Below, in pieces: positions 31,687-42,754 of a stretch of 64,000 nucleotides of DNA. Source of the DNA: Adiantum capillus-veneris (taxonomy: Eukaryota; Streptophyta; Polypodiopsida; Polypodiales; Pteridaceae). The notes under the pieces are model-generated. The model had not been told where the DNA came from. It did not search any database and saw nothing but the letters and a program-made list of their open reading frames with translations. The position numbers and the translations under genes were made by a program. The DNA lies in assembly GCA_014529385.2 (NCBI GenBank), contig CM043962.1, positions 38,407,098-38,471,097 on the forward strand, in the 5' to 3' direction. Position 1 is the stretch's first letter. Each line of letters opens with the position of its first letter.

Positions 31687-32850
31687 TGTAATGTGCAGAG
31701 GAAGTGAATGATGGTGTAAGCTCAGGATGAGTGATCAATGAGTGCTCAAAGTTCCTTTTACTTAAGAGGAAGGGAGAGCCTTCCTAAACTTAATGATGAG
31801 AGAATGTGCAATGACCAAAACAAGAGAGAGTGGAAAATTGTGAGTGCAAAGTACATGAGAGTGCTAGAGAGAGAGAGAGAGAGAGAGAGGAGACGACACC
31901 AGATAGGGTCCCAACCCCCCCTCCAAGGCCCCCCCTCCTCTCTATTGCTAGAGAGGTATTTGCTTTAGATTGCACAAGTCTTGTACAATGGTTCTAAATG
32001 CTGTGGTACTTGACGACGACGATGTTGATGATGATGTCGACAACGATGGCGATGATGATGGCGGCGACGACGACGACGACGACGATATCAAACACGAGGT
32101 CGAGGCTAAGGGCTGAACTGCTGAAATCTGAAAACGCTAGGGATTGTGATGAAGTCGGAGTTGTGTGGCGAAGCTACTACGCTGATCTGTCGCCGATGAA
32201 GTCAAGGGTGGCTGAAAACGGAAAAACACTGGCTGATCTATGGGCTGAAAACTGAAAACGCTGATCTTGTCTGAAATCTGCCGCGACGGGGTGACTGCGG
32301 CGAGGATCTGCTGCGGGGATCGGGTGCGGGATCTGCGAGGCTAACGTTGACAACTGAAAACGCTGATGGCTGAGAGAATCTGAAAGCGCTGGTTCATGCT
32401 GAGAAAACGCCAAGGGGCTGCTGGTCATGCGAGTACTGCAGGTGCTACTGGGTTCTGCTGCTGCCCCTGGGTCATCTGCTGTCTATTGGCGCCCAAGGTT
32501 CACTTATATATGTGCTAGAATGCTGGGTCGAGCAGTCCTTGGCAAAATCTCACGATCCCCTTAATTGCTAAAGTCACTTATTAATAAGTTGCCCCATAAG
32601 AGGTCTTATGGTTCACATGCAATTTGCCAAATGGGCTCATGCAGTGGAAAATGCTCATACTGGGTATTGGGTATTGATGCTAATGACATGGGTTGTGCAA
32701 TCAGAGGGTATGCAGCTACTCTTAAGTTCGTGGACATGTACGTCCTGCGTACATGCTCACAAAGGTGCTAGAACACTTCCTAGGCTACCTAAACCCTAGA
32801 AGTAGGTACAACTTGTCCACATGCACATAGGGTTAGATGTGCACGTGACA
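31687..32850 (-). mobile_element. Solo B LTR (TSD AAGCC) in gag of G
   Basis: 1,164 bases. On the minus strand it reads TGTCACGTGCACATC..CTGCACATTACA. AAGCC flanks it at 31682-31686 and 32851-32855, and G gag resumes after it. It has a (GA)n run at 31864-31888, a run of GAC/GAT codon-like repeats at 32015-32085 and ACGCT repeats to 32420. It gives the cleanest picture of the B LTR ends. Confidence 0.93.
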
Positions 32851-32855
32851 AAGCC

Positions 32856-33345
32856 ATCTAGGAGTTCAGAGGAGGAGACCTTGTCCTCTTCTAACAGCTT
32901 ACACAATGAGAAAAAGAACAAGAAGAACAAGGAGTTCAAGTATGGGGGTCAAGCAATCAAGTTTGACATGTTTTTAGGCTATTTGGACACCCATTGAGCC
33001 CTTGAATTCATACAACAGTTTGACATCGCCTTTTCGGAAGGTCGTTTCACGAAACGCTCCAAGGTACGAAGGGCAGCGTCTTACTTGAAAGGAAACGTAG
33101 AGAGATGGTGGTCTACTTTGTTGTTGCATAGAGAAGCACCTAAGAAGTGGATAAAATTCAAGAGAATTTTCACTTTTGCTTGGATAATGAAAGAATATGA
33201 AGAAGATGTCATCACGGCTTGGCATCATATGAGAATGGATAAGGAAGACACTTTGGATGACCACTGCCAGAGGTTTTGGCATACCTACTTGCCAGTGTCC
33301 TTGTTTTAGAGGATCACTTTGAAGGACTATATTGAGCGGTTCTGC
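32856..33345 (+). pseudogene. Element G gag, part 2 (capsid)
   Basis: Capsid domain of an A-type Gag: EFKYGGQAIKFDMFLGY, ALEFIQQFDIAFSEGRF, KGNVERWWSTLLLHREAP, KEYEEDVITAWHHMRMDKE and QRFWHTYLPVSLF. Stops at about 32995 and at 33307 break it. The divergence from A is large, so G is an old or separate lineage. Confidence 0.8.
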
Positions 33346-34279
33346 TCAAGAGATTCAACGGTAGTGTCTGCGAAAGAAGTCTGACTCCATTTAGAGACTT
33401 ATGGGACATTCCAAGCAAAGTTTTGGTATGCATGTCGGCTCATTGACCTATCCTACTGACAAGCTAGTGTCCTTCTCAACGAGGCAAGAGTCTTCGAAGG
33501 AAAAGAACGAACGAATAGTTCATCAGAGGGTTCCAAAGAAGCAAGGGAATCAATTGATGGTTCATCAGAGAATTCCGACAATTCAGATTGAGGTGCTAGT
33601 GGACAAGGGAAGCCAGCATGGCTACCAACAGGTCACAAGGCACAAGAAAAGGACAGAAAGGTAAGCTAGGTCCACCGGATAATTTGGTCAAGGGCACTTT
33701 CCAACTCTTGATGCAAAGTGGACGGGGGAGGAGAACTTCACAAATTCTCTTCAGTTTAAGTTGTATCTTGAAGCTTTTGGATTATTAGCAGTGTCTATGT
33801 TGAAAGTTACCGATGAATCGGTAGGTTGAATCTGGTGCGGTGTGGACTGCACAAGAGGGGAGCCACTCCACTTCTTTGTCACAAATTGCCTAGATTGAAT
33901 AAAGTCACTAATTTCTCCTTGAGATTTTAGGGATACTGATAGATTAACAATATTTTGTGGAATGACTTTATGAAAATATGTACATTGAATTGGAAATTTC
34001 CTTGATTGAACTGAAGACATGCGCTCTTTCATGTGTATTGTTAGAGACATGTAGAGAAAGATAAAATGTCTGCAACATGAATGATTTGAACTTAGTGCAT
34101 CTAAACATCTGTCAGAGATCAACGAGATCTGGATGTGATGCTACGTGAATGTGGTTCTAGCACATCAAGATTTCTATTTGGATGAGGTCACTGGAGACTG
34201 TTGTAAGTGCATCAAGAGTTCCAGAAGGATAAGATGGTTGCACAGGGATCTAAGTGCATTAAGAGTTCTAGACTGGATG
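33346..34279 (+). pseudogene. G gag end, pol deletion, chromodomain tail and 3' region
   Basis: A short gag tail (HVGSLTYPTD at 33425-33460, matching HSGSLTYPTD of A) joins within about 200 bases to the chromodomain end (FPTLDAKWTGEENF, then FKLYLEAFG, near 33700-33780). All of protease, RT, RNase H and most of integrase are missing. The A-type 3' noncoding region follows (GCACAAGAGGGGAGCCACTCC) until F begins. Confidence 0.75.
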
Positions 34280-34862
34280 TGTCACAAACAAATGATGTGG
34301 CACGACCACCAAGGTAGAGAGTACGGACAGAGGCTGACACGGTATGCTGACGTGGCAGAAATTTCAAAAACTGCACTGACATGCTGACGTGGCATCCTGT
34401 ACGGCCTTCCCCAATTCGCGCTAACAACATGATGACGTGGCAAGCTGTACGAACTGTACGATTTTTCACATATTGTGCTAGCTGCTTTTGCTGACAGATT
34501 TTTGACCAATTGCTTTTGGGATTATTTGCTTATGAGTTAGAAGCTTTTAGGGCTCTGCTTTTGGAGCATCCCTTTTAAGAATAAATAAGCCCCAGGGGCC
34601 TCACTCTTCAGAGCATCTGGATGCAGAGTTTGAGAGTAGAGGACTCCTCGTGTGTTGTACTTTGCTCAAGCATTAATATAATAAAGAAATACTGAAAGGG
34701 GCACTAGGGTTTGGGGCCAACAATCTCTGGGAACGGAACTACGTCAGACTGTGTCGACTCAATTATTAAAGTGTGGTATAGTTGTGAAGTATTTTAGTGG
34801 TTCTCTCTCGTGTGTCGTGTCAGATTCTTGACTTGGGGTGTCCAAGCCTACTGCCTGTGACA
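34280..34862 (+). mobile_element. F 5' LTR
   Basis: 583 bases, TGTCACAAACAAATGATG..CCTACTGCCTGTGACA, with three TGACGTGGC-type sites, GCTTTTG repeats and a variant of the GAAATACTGAAAGGGGC block. Confidence 0.9.
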
Positions 34863-34863
34863 A

Positions 34864-34877
34864 TGGTATCGGAGCAC
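34864..34877 (+). promoter_or_regulatory. F primer-binding site
   Basis: TGGTATCGGAGCAC, one mismatch from tRNA-iMet. Confidence 0.8.
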
Positions 34878-34926
34878 TACCGATTTCTCTTCTATCGGGA
34901 AATCCAATCCTCTTACCGCGACACAC

Positions 34927-34934
34927 ATGGATTC
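34927..34934 (+). pseudogene. F gag start, cut by D2
   Basis: ATG GAT TC, the first eight bases of the F gag. After removing D2 and one GATTC the frame continues at 40805 as MDSNDGSRKNETNPPD. Confidence 0.8.
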
Positions 34935-35585
34935 TGTCACAAACTGCAGACGTGTCAAGCCACTGAAGACCTGAGCCAACTTGCGGATCCTGACGGAGGG
35001 GCCTAAACCCTAAGAAGCAGAAGTAAGTTTCCACCAACTTATAAGACCCCGTCCGATGGGGCCCAAGTGACATAAAGGCATATAAATAAAAGTAGGACCC
35101 ACACACACACATAAGGATTTGCGTGGAGCCGATGACGTGGCAGCAACAGTACGGATTTTTGGATTTCGCGCTGATAGTGCTGACGTGGCGGCTATAATAC
35201 GGATTTTTGCAATTCGCGTTGACAATGCTGACGTGGCAGTTGTACGGATTTCTATAAATCACGCGGTAGCTTTTGTGCATCTGCTTTTGGATTGGATGCT
35301 TTTGAGTTTAAAGATTTTCATGTAATTGCTTTTTATGGCCAAGGGCTCATTCTTTGGCATGCTTCTTGGAGAAGGTGCAGAGTCTGGAGTACAGGCGTTG
35401 TACAAAGTTCAAGTAATATAAAGAAATACCGAAAGGGGCGTCAACGTTTGGGGCCAATACTCTTTGGGGTGGAATTCCGCCACTCTATGTCGTGTGCTCT
35501 CTCTCTCTCTCTCTTTTCAGTTCAATTGTTATTAAAGTGCTAAAAGTCTGTTGAGTCTGTTCTTTTCTATTGGCACGTGTCTTGT
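34935..35585 (+). mobile_element. D2 5' LTR, damaged at the 3' end
   Basis: Starts TGTCACAAACTGCAGACG. Its end GGCACGTGTCTTGTTAGAGCATCAGG shows a small deletion spanning the LTR terminus and the primer site, compared with GGCACGTGGTGCCCGTCTTG in D3. That deletion makes further movement of this copy unlikely. Confidence 0.85.
35133..35270 (+). promoter_or_regulatory. D2 U3 array of TGACGTGG sites
   Basis: TGACGTGG at 35133, 35181 and 35229, exactly 48 bases apart, each followed by TACGGATTT. These are C/G-box hybrid sequences of the kind bound by plant bZIP factors. The role is inferred. Confidence 0.7.
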
Positions 35586-35589
35586 TAGA

Positions 35590-36180
35590 GCATCAGGTGT
35601 GTGCTTTTCTGAAAGCATACCGGCGCTTCCAAAGTTTATTGGAATCTTATTTGAAGTATCTTCGGGTCCTGAACCCAGACTTATTAGCCACTCCCACCCT
35701 TACTTCATCGCGCATCGCACTCCCGTCTTCACTGCTCAAGTCTTACTAGGCATAAGCATCACTTGTAAGAGAAGGATCCAAGATTTGTTTCGAGTCACTG
35801 TTTTTCTTAGAAGCAGTGCCTTACAGAGGTTGATGACTATAGCTACCAAGCCGCACACTCCAAGGACTTCGCAAGCTTTCAAGAAAATTTTTGTTTGAAG
35901 CTATATGGTTTCTGACATCTTCCTTGGGAGTGCAACTTCTGGCAGAGTGGGGTATGCTGAAATGCTTATCATGGAAACCCCAGCGGATTATAACTTGAAA
36001 TTTCTCGACACCTCTCAGTAGGTCTTTTCTCGAGCTGATAACCTTGGAGGTATGGTGTGTTTGCTATGTCTTGGGACTACCAACGCCCCCATAGGAACAC
36101 TGTTTGTCCAAGAGCTGATGGACCATGCTGTGGTCGGCTAGGACCTTATGCAAGGAATCTAACCCTAATTTTTGGTGCAA
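35590..36180 (+). pseudogene. D2 leader and gag remnant
   Basis: The leader core (TTATTAGCCACTCCCACCC) is followed by a Gag scrap with IQDLFRVTVFLRSSALQRL and TKPHTPRTSQAFKKIF. This matches the D4 Gag part around PHAPRTWKAFKTVFASSYM. It has stops and frame changes and no zinc knuckle. Confidence 0.65.
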
Positions 36181-36792
36181 GTTCCAAAATGGAAAGTCAA
36201 TCGACTTTTTGAGCTCGACTGATGTCGAGATTGCTTTTTAAGTTTGAGTTCTGTTTGAGAAACTGTTTGGAATTTGTTTGAAATGGATGGTATCTGTTTT
36301 GAACTTGTCTTGGTGCCGATTTGAACTGTTTGACTCTGGTTTTAATACTAGTTTCATCGATTGGTGATTTTACTCCCGGATGGAGAAGTGAGAAATACTG
36401 TTTTGGTATTGTTTGAACCTCGGAACACCGCTGGCCGATGTCTAGGGGATCGTTTCATTGTATGTTTGAAACTCTAAACGACGTAGACCGATGTCTGGGG
36501 AATGTTCCGTTGTATGCTAGAAAACCTCCGAACGACGCAGACCGATGGTTGGGGAGCGTTTGGTTGTATGCTTGAACCTCCAAGCGATGCAGACTACGGT
36601 CTGGGGAGCGTTGGTTGTATAGTCCTTTGAGCTCATGGCTCGGACCCTTTTTAGGTTATTTGCGGGGGGAGTGACGAGGTAGTTGTTGAGTAGCTTCATA
36701 CCGTAGATTGTTCGTCTCGGTGGAGTGCTCACCGATGCTGTTTGTTGTGTCTTGTAACATGCATATGTAAGCATTCGTGTTGCATTGTGATG
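36181..36792 (+). other. D2 noncoding 3' region, first part
   Basis: D-type noncoding sequence with repeated phrases around 'gaacgacgcagaccgatg..gggagcgtt' (three copies at 36420-36620) and one GGTTATTTGCGGGGGGAGT module at 36654. It continues at 39801. Confidence 0.75.
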
Positions 36793-37350
36793 TGTCACAA
36801 ATTGTTGACGTGTCAAAGCCTTGAAGAATGGAGCCAACTTGGAGATCTTGACCGAGGGGCCTAAACCCTAAGAAGAACAAGTAACAGAAGAAGAAGTCCT
36901 ACCAACTTATGGGGACCCCGTCAGATGGGGCTCCAATGACATAAAAGATATTAAAATAAAGCAGGACCCACACAAAGACTTGCGCAGCTGATGGCGTGGC
37001 AGCCGTACGGAAAATCCGGAAATTGCGCTGACATGATGACGTGGCAGACTATATAGATTTCCGCATTTGCGTTGGCAGTTGTACAGAATTCCGTGATTTT
37101 ATGTGGACAACTTTTTAGCATTGCTTTTGGACCATAAGCTATTGAGTTTGAAGGCTTTTCATGTAAACTGCTTTTCATAGGCCAAGGGCCTTTAAATATG
37201 TGCTAAGGGCTCATTCTCTGGCATGCTTCTTGGAGAAGGTGCAGAGTTTGGAGTACCGGCTTGTAGTGTGAATAAAGAAATACCGAAAGGGGCGCCAAGG
37301 TTTGGGGCCAATACTCTCTGGGGTGGAATTCCGCCACTGTGTCGCGTGTC

Positions 37351-37393
<43 letters not shown>

Positions 37394-37465
37394 GTTGTTA
37401 TTAAAGTGCTAAAAGTTTGTTTAGTCTGTTCTTTTCTATTGGCATGTGGTGCCTGTCTTGTGACA
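36793..37465 (+). mobile_element. D3 5' LTR
   Basis: 673 bases, TGTCACAAATTGTTGACG..GTGCCTGTCTTGTGACA. TGTCAC/GTGACA form a perfect terminal inverted repeat. A TATA-like TTTAAATA is at 37191-37198, and a (CT)n run of about 18 units is near 37351-37387. Confidence 0.9.
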
Positions 37466-37466
37466 G

Positions 37467-38000
37467 TGGTATGAGAGCATTAGGCGTGTGCTTTTCCAGA
37501 AAGCATACCGGTCCCACAAAAGAGCAGATAGAGCAAACCAGAGACTTTTGGAATTTGTTTAAGGTATCTTCGGGCTCTGACACCGGACTTATTAGCCACT
37601 CCTACCCTTACTTTATCGCGCATCGGGCGCGCTTCTGTCTTCACTGCTCATGTCTTATAGGGCATAAGCCATCGGGCGCGCTCCCGTCTTCAGCGCTCAT
37701 GTCTTATAGGGCATAAGCCAAAAAGATCACTTGCAAAAGAAGGATCCAAGATTTGTTTCGAGTCACTGTTGTTCTCAAAATCAGTGCCATGCAGATGTTG
37801 ATGACTATAGCCAAGCCGCACACTTCCAAGGACTTGGCAAGCTTTCAAGAAAATTTTTGCCCGAAGTTATATGGTTTCTGACATCTTCCTCCGGAGTGCA
37901 ACTTCTGGTAGAGTGGGGTATCCTGAAATGCTTGCCATGGAAACCCTAGCAGATTATAAATTTAAATTTCTCGACATCTCTTAGTAGATGTCTCTTCACG
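37467..38000 (+). pseudogene. D3 primer site, leader and gag remnant
   Basis: The primer site TGGTATGAGAGCAT is followed by the D leader, whose 3' part (CATCGGGCGCGCT..GGGCATAAGCCA) is duplicated in tandem at a period of about 52 bases from 37622. The Gag scrap from 37738 has the GVLKCLPW-type end in place of GYPEMLAM. Not functional. Confidence 0.7.
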
Positions 38001-39090
38001 AGTAGATGACCTTGGAGAGTGCGATTGCTATCTTGGGACTACCGTCACCGCCAAAGAAACACTGTTTGTCCAAGAGCTGATGGACCATGCTGTGATCGAC
38101 TACGACCTTATGGAATGAACCTAACCCTAATTTTTGGTGCAGGTTTCAAGATGGAAAGTTAGTCGACTTTTCGAGCTCGACTGATGTCGAGATTGCTTTT
38201 TAAGTTTGAAATCTGTTTGAGAACTTGTTGGGTGATCCTGTTTGGAATTTGTTTGAAATGGATGGTATCTGTTTTGAACCTGTTTTGGTGCCGATTTGAA
38301 ATGTTTGACTCTGGTTTTACTACTGGTTTCAATGATTGGTGATTTTACTCCCAGGTGGAGTAGTAAGAAATGATGTTTGAGAATGCTTGCTCATACTCAT
38401 GGCCCGGTTATTTGCGGGGGCAGTATTAAATGATTGAAAAGTGTTGTTTTTACTCATGGCCCGGACCCTTGTGGTTATTTACGGGGGGAGTATTGTTGTT
38501 GTGACCCCCGGCCCGGACCTGGACGGTTATGCGGGAGGAGTATTAAGAAGTCTGAGCAGTGGTTACTCTCAGCACCTTCAAACGACGCAGGCTGCGGTAT
38601 GGGGGGCGTTTGGTTGTAAAAGGCCTCTATATCTCCCGGCCTGGACCTTTTTAGGTTATGCGGGAGGAGTGATGAGGGAGTCGTTGAATATCTCCTGGCT
38701 CGGACCTTGTTAGGTTATGCGGGAGGAGTGTTCATCGGCGGCTTTATGTTTCTATGTCTTGTAACATGCATATGTGAGCATTTGTGTTGCATTGTGATGT
38801 GCCAACCACTGAATATTCCTAATTGGATAAGATTGCTTGTGTATGTAATTTTAGTGCATCAAGACACCCGTGGAAGAATAGTGCGGTCTGGGTGTGATGG
38901 CTAATTTTACTACGCCGGAATATCAAGAGTTCCGATCTGGACGAAAGGAGAAGCCAACTCCTTGATCAAAAGAGCTGAACAGAGAAGCTAACTCCTTAAA
39001 CAAAAGAGCAAACTGATTGTCCCTCGGAATGTCCATCGGAATGACCCTCGGAAATTTTTGAGGTAACTTGAGTTGTTTTGCAGATATGCT
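38001..39090 (+). other. D3 noncoding 3' region with G-tract modules
   Basis: Five modules CCCGG(A)CC .. GGTTAT(TTG)CGGG(G)AGGAGT occur between 38397 and 38730. From 38800 comes the conserved stretch 'gtgcatcaagacacccgtgga' and a repeated 'ggagaagccaactccttgatcaaaagagc' unit. Confidence 0.75.
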
Positions 39091-39128
39091 GTAATCGCGG
39101 ACGATTACTCTCTTTCAAGAAGGGGAGA
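39091..39128 (+). promoter_or_regulatory. D3 pre-PPT hairpin and polypurine tract
   Basis: Perfect 7-bp stem GTAATCG / CGATTAC with a CGGA loop, then CAAGAAGGGGAGA before the LTR. Confidence 0.85.
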
Positions 39129-39794
39129 TGTCACAAACTGTTGACGTGTCAAAGCCCTGAAGAATGGAGCCAACTTACAGAAGCCGGCCAAGGGGCCTAA
39201 ACCCTAAGAAGAACAAGTAACAGAAGAAGAAGTCCTACCAACTTTGGGGACCTCGTCAGATGGGGCCTCAGTGACATAAAAGACATTAAAATAAAGCAAG
39301 ACCCACACAAAGATTTGCGCAGCCGATGACGTGGCAGCTATACGAAAAATTCAAAAATTGCGTTGACATGATGACATGGCAGACTGTACGGATTTCCGCG
39401 TTTTGCGTTGGCAGTTGTACGGAATTCTATGATTTATGCTGACAGCTTTTTAGCATTGCTTTTGGACCAAAAGCTTTTGAGTTTGAAGGCTTTTCATGTA
39501 AACCGCTTTTCATAGGCCAAGGGCCTTTACTAGGGCTCATTCTCTGGCATGCTTCCTGGAGAAGGTGCAGAGTCTAGAGTACCGGCTTGTACTGTGCTGA
39601 TGCAATATAAAGAAATACCGAAAGGGGTGCCAAGGTTTGGGGCCAATACTCTCTGGGGTGGAATTCCGCCACTCTATGTCGCGTGTCGTCTCTCTCTCTC
39701 TCTCTCTCTCTCTCTTAGTTCAGTTGTTATTAAAGTGCTAAAAGTCTATTCAGTCTGTTCTTTTCTATTGGCACGTGGTGCCCGTCTTGTGACA
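39129..39794 (+). mobile_element. D3 3' LTR
   Basis: 666 bases, TGTCACAAACTGTTGACG..CCCGTCTTGTGACA, with modules as in the 5' copy. It has a (CT)n run near 39686-39714. Confidence 0.9.
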
Positions 39795-39800
39795 GTGATG

Positions 39801-40123
39801 TGCCAACCACTGAATATTCCTAATTGAATCAGATTGCTGTGGTATGTAATTTTAGTGCATCAAGACACCCGTGGAAGATTAGTGCGGTCTGGGTGTGATG
39901 GCTAATTTTACTACGCTGGAATATCAAGTGTTCCGATCTAGACGAAAGGAGAAGCCAACTCCTTGATCAAAAGAGCCGAGAGGAGAAGCCAACTCCTCAA
40001 CCAAAAAAAGAGCAAACGGATTGTTCCTCGGAATGACCCTCGGAATTTTTTTTATAGCTAACTCGAGTTGTTTTGCAAATATATAGTAATTGCGGACGAT
40101 TACTTTCTTTCAAGAAGGGGGGA
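39801..40123 (+). other. D2 noncoding 3' region, second part, with hairpin and PPT
   Basis: Continues D2 after D3. The hairpin GTAATT / GATTAC (40086-40103, one mismatch) is followed by CAAGAAGGGGGGA at 40111-40123, abutting the 3' LTR. Confidence 0.8.
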
Positions 40124-40799
40124 TGTCACAAATTGTTGACGTGTCAAGCCACTGAAGACCTGAGCCAACTTGTAGATCCCGGTCGAGGGGCCTAAACCCT
40201 AAGAAGCAGAAGAAGTTGAAGTAAGTTCCCACCAACTTATGGGACCCGTCCGATGGGGCAGAAGTGACATAAAGGCATATAAATAAAGCAGGACCCACAC
40301 ACACACAATGTGGACCGGATGACGTGGCAACAACAATACGGATTTTTCGGATTTCGTGTTAACAGTGCTGACGTGGCGGCAACAATACGGATTTCCACAA
40401 CTCGCGTTGAAAGTGATGACGTGGTAGTTGTACGGATTTTCGTAAATCACGCTGGCAGCTTTTAGGCATCTGCTTTTGGACCGGATGCTTTTGAGTTTAA
40501 AGATTTTCATGTAACTGCTTTTTATGGCCAAGGGCCTTTAAATAAGAGCCAAGGGCTCATTCTTTGGCATGCTTCCTGGAGAAGGTGCAGAGTCTGGAGT
40601 ACCGGCTTTGTACAGAGTTCCAAGTAATATAAAAAAATACTGAAAGGGGCGCCAACGTTTGGGGCCAATACTGTCTGGGGTGGAATTCCACCACTTCGTG
40701 TCGCGTGTGCTCTCTCCTTTCAGTTCAGTTGTTATTGAAGTGCTAAAAGTCTGTTCAGTCTATTCTTTTCTATTGGCACGTGGTGCCCGTCTTGTGACA
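40124..40799 (+). mobile_element. D2 3' LTR
   Basis: 676 bases, TGTCACAAATTGTTGACG..GCCCGTCTTGTGACA. TGACGTGG sites at 40320, 40369 and 40417 repeat the 48-base array of the 5' LTR. Confidence 0.9.
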
Positions 40800-40804
40800 G
40801 ATTC

Positions 40805-41339
40805 AAACGACGGATCCCGCAAGAATGAGACGAACCCTCCTGACATTTCTGAAACGGGAGGCAGCACTGGAAATTCGAATCTTAAACCAACAGATCCAGA
40901 GTACGGGCCCCCTCGGCCTACGAGATATCAATTGATGGAAATGCAGCGTCAACAATAGGTTGATGATTGTGCAAAGGAGATACTTCAGTTTGCAAAGGAT
41001 CCTTAGTACCCCAAATTTTTGACGGCACCCGATTGATAAGGTGCATTCCCATTGCAGAAAGCCATCGATTCCCCATTAAAGTCAGCCCTCAAGAAACCTC
41101 TTGCCCTACGATGTTTACTGAAGATGAACTGGAGGACGTGGTTGATGGGCCGAAAATCCTCTTTTGAGAATGCAAGAAAACAGAAGAAGCATGTACGCTT
41201 CGAAGGATTGTCTAGTTCGTCCTCATCTTCTTTTGACAGCTCGGACAACTCATCCTCTTGTGACTCAAGTGACGAGGACAGAAAGGGCGAGAAACGACGA
41301 AAGGACCATACGTTTTATTCAAAAAAGAAGCACTTTTAC
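40805..41339 (+). pseudogene. F gag, main part
   Basis: Reads DGSRKNETNPPDISETGG, then PEYGPPRPTRYQLMEMQ, matching the A Gag N-terminus (YGPPRPTQAERRGMERRQ). It continues with stops through CAKEILQFAKDP, SPLKSALKKPLA, FENARKQKKHVRFEGL and a serine run. The acidic/basic DSSDEDRKGEKRRKDHTFY then leads to HFY at the C2 insertion. Several stops and a frameshift make it inactive. Confidence 0.8.
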
Positions 41340-41995
41340 TGTAACAAACTTGGGCACCCAAGTCTAGACTCTGTCGCGACACGAGAGAGATTCACTTAAC
41401 TTCACAACTTTAAAATCACAGTTCAATTTGGTCGACACGGCCCCGTGTAGTTCTGTGCCCAGAGAGATTGGTCCCAAAGATTGGCGCCCCTTTCGATATT
41501 TCTTTTATATTAATCTTTGAGCAAAGTACAACTCCCGCAGGGTCCTCGCTCTCAGACTCTGCGTCCAGATGCTCTTGAGAAGTGAGGCCCTTTGGGCTCT
41601 TTTATTCTTACAAGGGATGCCAAAAGCAGAGCCCCAAAAGTTTCAAAACTCAAAAGCAAACAGCCCCAAAAGCTTCAAACTTAAAAGTAAATAAGTCCCA
41701 AAAGCTTCTGGCTCCAAAAACTGCCCAAAAAGCAGTCAGCGCAATTTACGGAAACCCATACTACTGCCACGTCACCCTGTCAGCTCATTATGCAGAAATC
41801 CAAGCTGCTGCCACGTGGCACTTGTCAGCGCAAAATCCGGTGATGCCGTATAGTTTGCCACGTCATCATCTGTCAACGTAAATTGCGGATAGTCTGTACT
41901 GTCTGTCCATGTCAGCACATCTGCGGGTGGTCATGCCACGTCAGCACGTGTGTGTATTTGTCCGGGTGGCTATGCCACATCACCAGTTTGTGACA
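41340..41995 (-). mobile_element. C2 3' LTR
   Basis: 656 bases, plus-strand ends TGTAACAAACTTGGGCACC and CACCAGTTTGTGACA. It carries several CCACGTCA sites (the TGACGTGG array inverted) and AAAAGC(TT) repeats. Confidence 0.9.
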
Positions 41996-42035
41996 TACCC
42001 CCCTCTTGAAAGAATTGTTATCGCCCTTGATTACG
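41996..42035 (-). promoter_or_regulatory. C2 polypurine tract and hairpin
   Basis: CTTTCAAGAGGGGGGTA on the minus strand next to the LTR, preceded by a GTAATC / GATAAC stem with one mismatch. Confidence 0.8.
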
Positions 42036-42750
42036 CCTGCAAAAATAGACAGAGGCCATAAACTGTCTTATTAGACACTGACTGTTAGTACCGACGCACT
42101 AGACACGACACATCTAGCACATGTACAAAACGACAGTCACATCACAGGACATCACTCAACGTCACAGGACATGACATGACAAATCACATAAGAAATTCAT
42201 TCCAAATCTCAGACCATGACTGCCAGCAACGTATTTAGTAACCACATCTAGATCCATTCTGGACCTCATTGATGTCGGGTTAACTAATCCCATATTGCGA
42301 TCATGTCTATAGAGATTTTTCGACTCAAGCACTATCGTGCGCAAGTAGTCATTTGCCTCAAGCACTGTCGTGTGCGAGAATCATTCGCCTCAAGCACGGT
42401 TGCGGCGAGAATCATTCGTCTCTAGCTCTATCGTGTGCGAGAAATCTTTTCCGGGGATCTCAATCCATCACTAAGTTCATATTGAACAGAGTGGTCGAGT
42501 CATTCATTCCATTGAATCAGTCGTGATTCATGATTCGTTATCAGGTTCATTCGAGAGCTGTCACTACTCCATCTCATTCTTAATTCTGCTCTTTTTCCAG
42601 AATTAACAGATTCTTTCATAAAACATGAGCTTTATTCAAAATTTAAAATCATCTTCCAAAAAGTCTTGTTTCATAAATTCATAAAGCAAAATAATGCTAG
42701 TTCAAAAATCCGGAACGAGTATCGCCTCGTCGTGCTCTCCTTTCAATCTG
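42036..42750 (-). other. C2 noncoding 3' region
   Basis: Includes the decamer repeat block (ACATCACAGG type) at 42126-42185 and a repeated 'gcctcaagcac..cgtgtgcgag' unit at 42330-42450. No pol sequence. Confidence 0.75.
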
Positions 42751-42754
42751 TCAG

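Larger units (their letters stand above)
36793..39794 (+). mobile_element. Element D3 (TSD GTGATG) in D2
   Basis: LTRs at 36793-37465 and 39129-39794. GTGATG precedes and follows the element, one base longer than the usual five, possibly by chance. Removing it rejoins 'gcattgtgatg' to 'tgccaaccactgaatatt', which is intact in D3 itself at 38790-38815. The interior is leader, gag scrap and noncoding 3' region. Its two LTRs differ more than those of A3, so it is an older insertion. Confidence 0.93.
34935..40799 (+). mobile_element. Element D2 (TSD GATTC) in F gag
   Basis: LTRs at 34935-35585 and 40124-40799, flanked by GATTC at 34930-34934 and 40800-40804. The interior has a D leader, a gag scrap, a noncoding 3' region, a hairpin and polypurine tract, and element D3 inserted at 36793. 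Without D3 it is about 2.9 kb. It has no protease, RT or integrase and would depend on another element to move. Confidence 0.95.
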
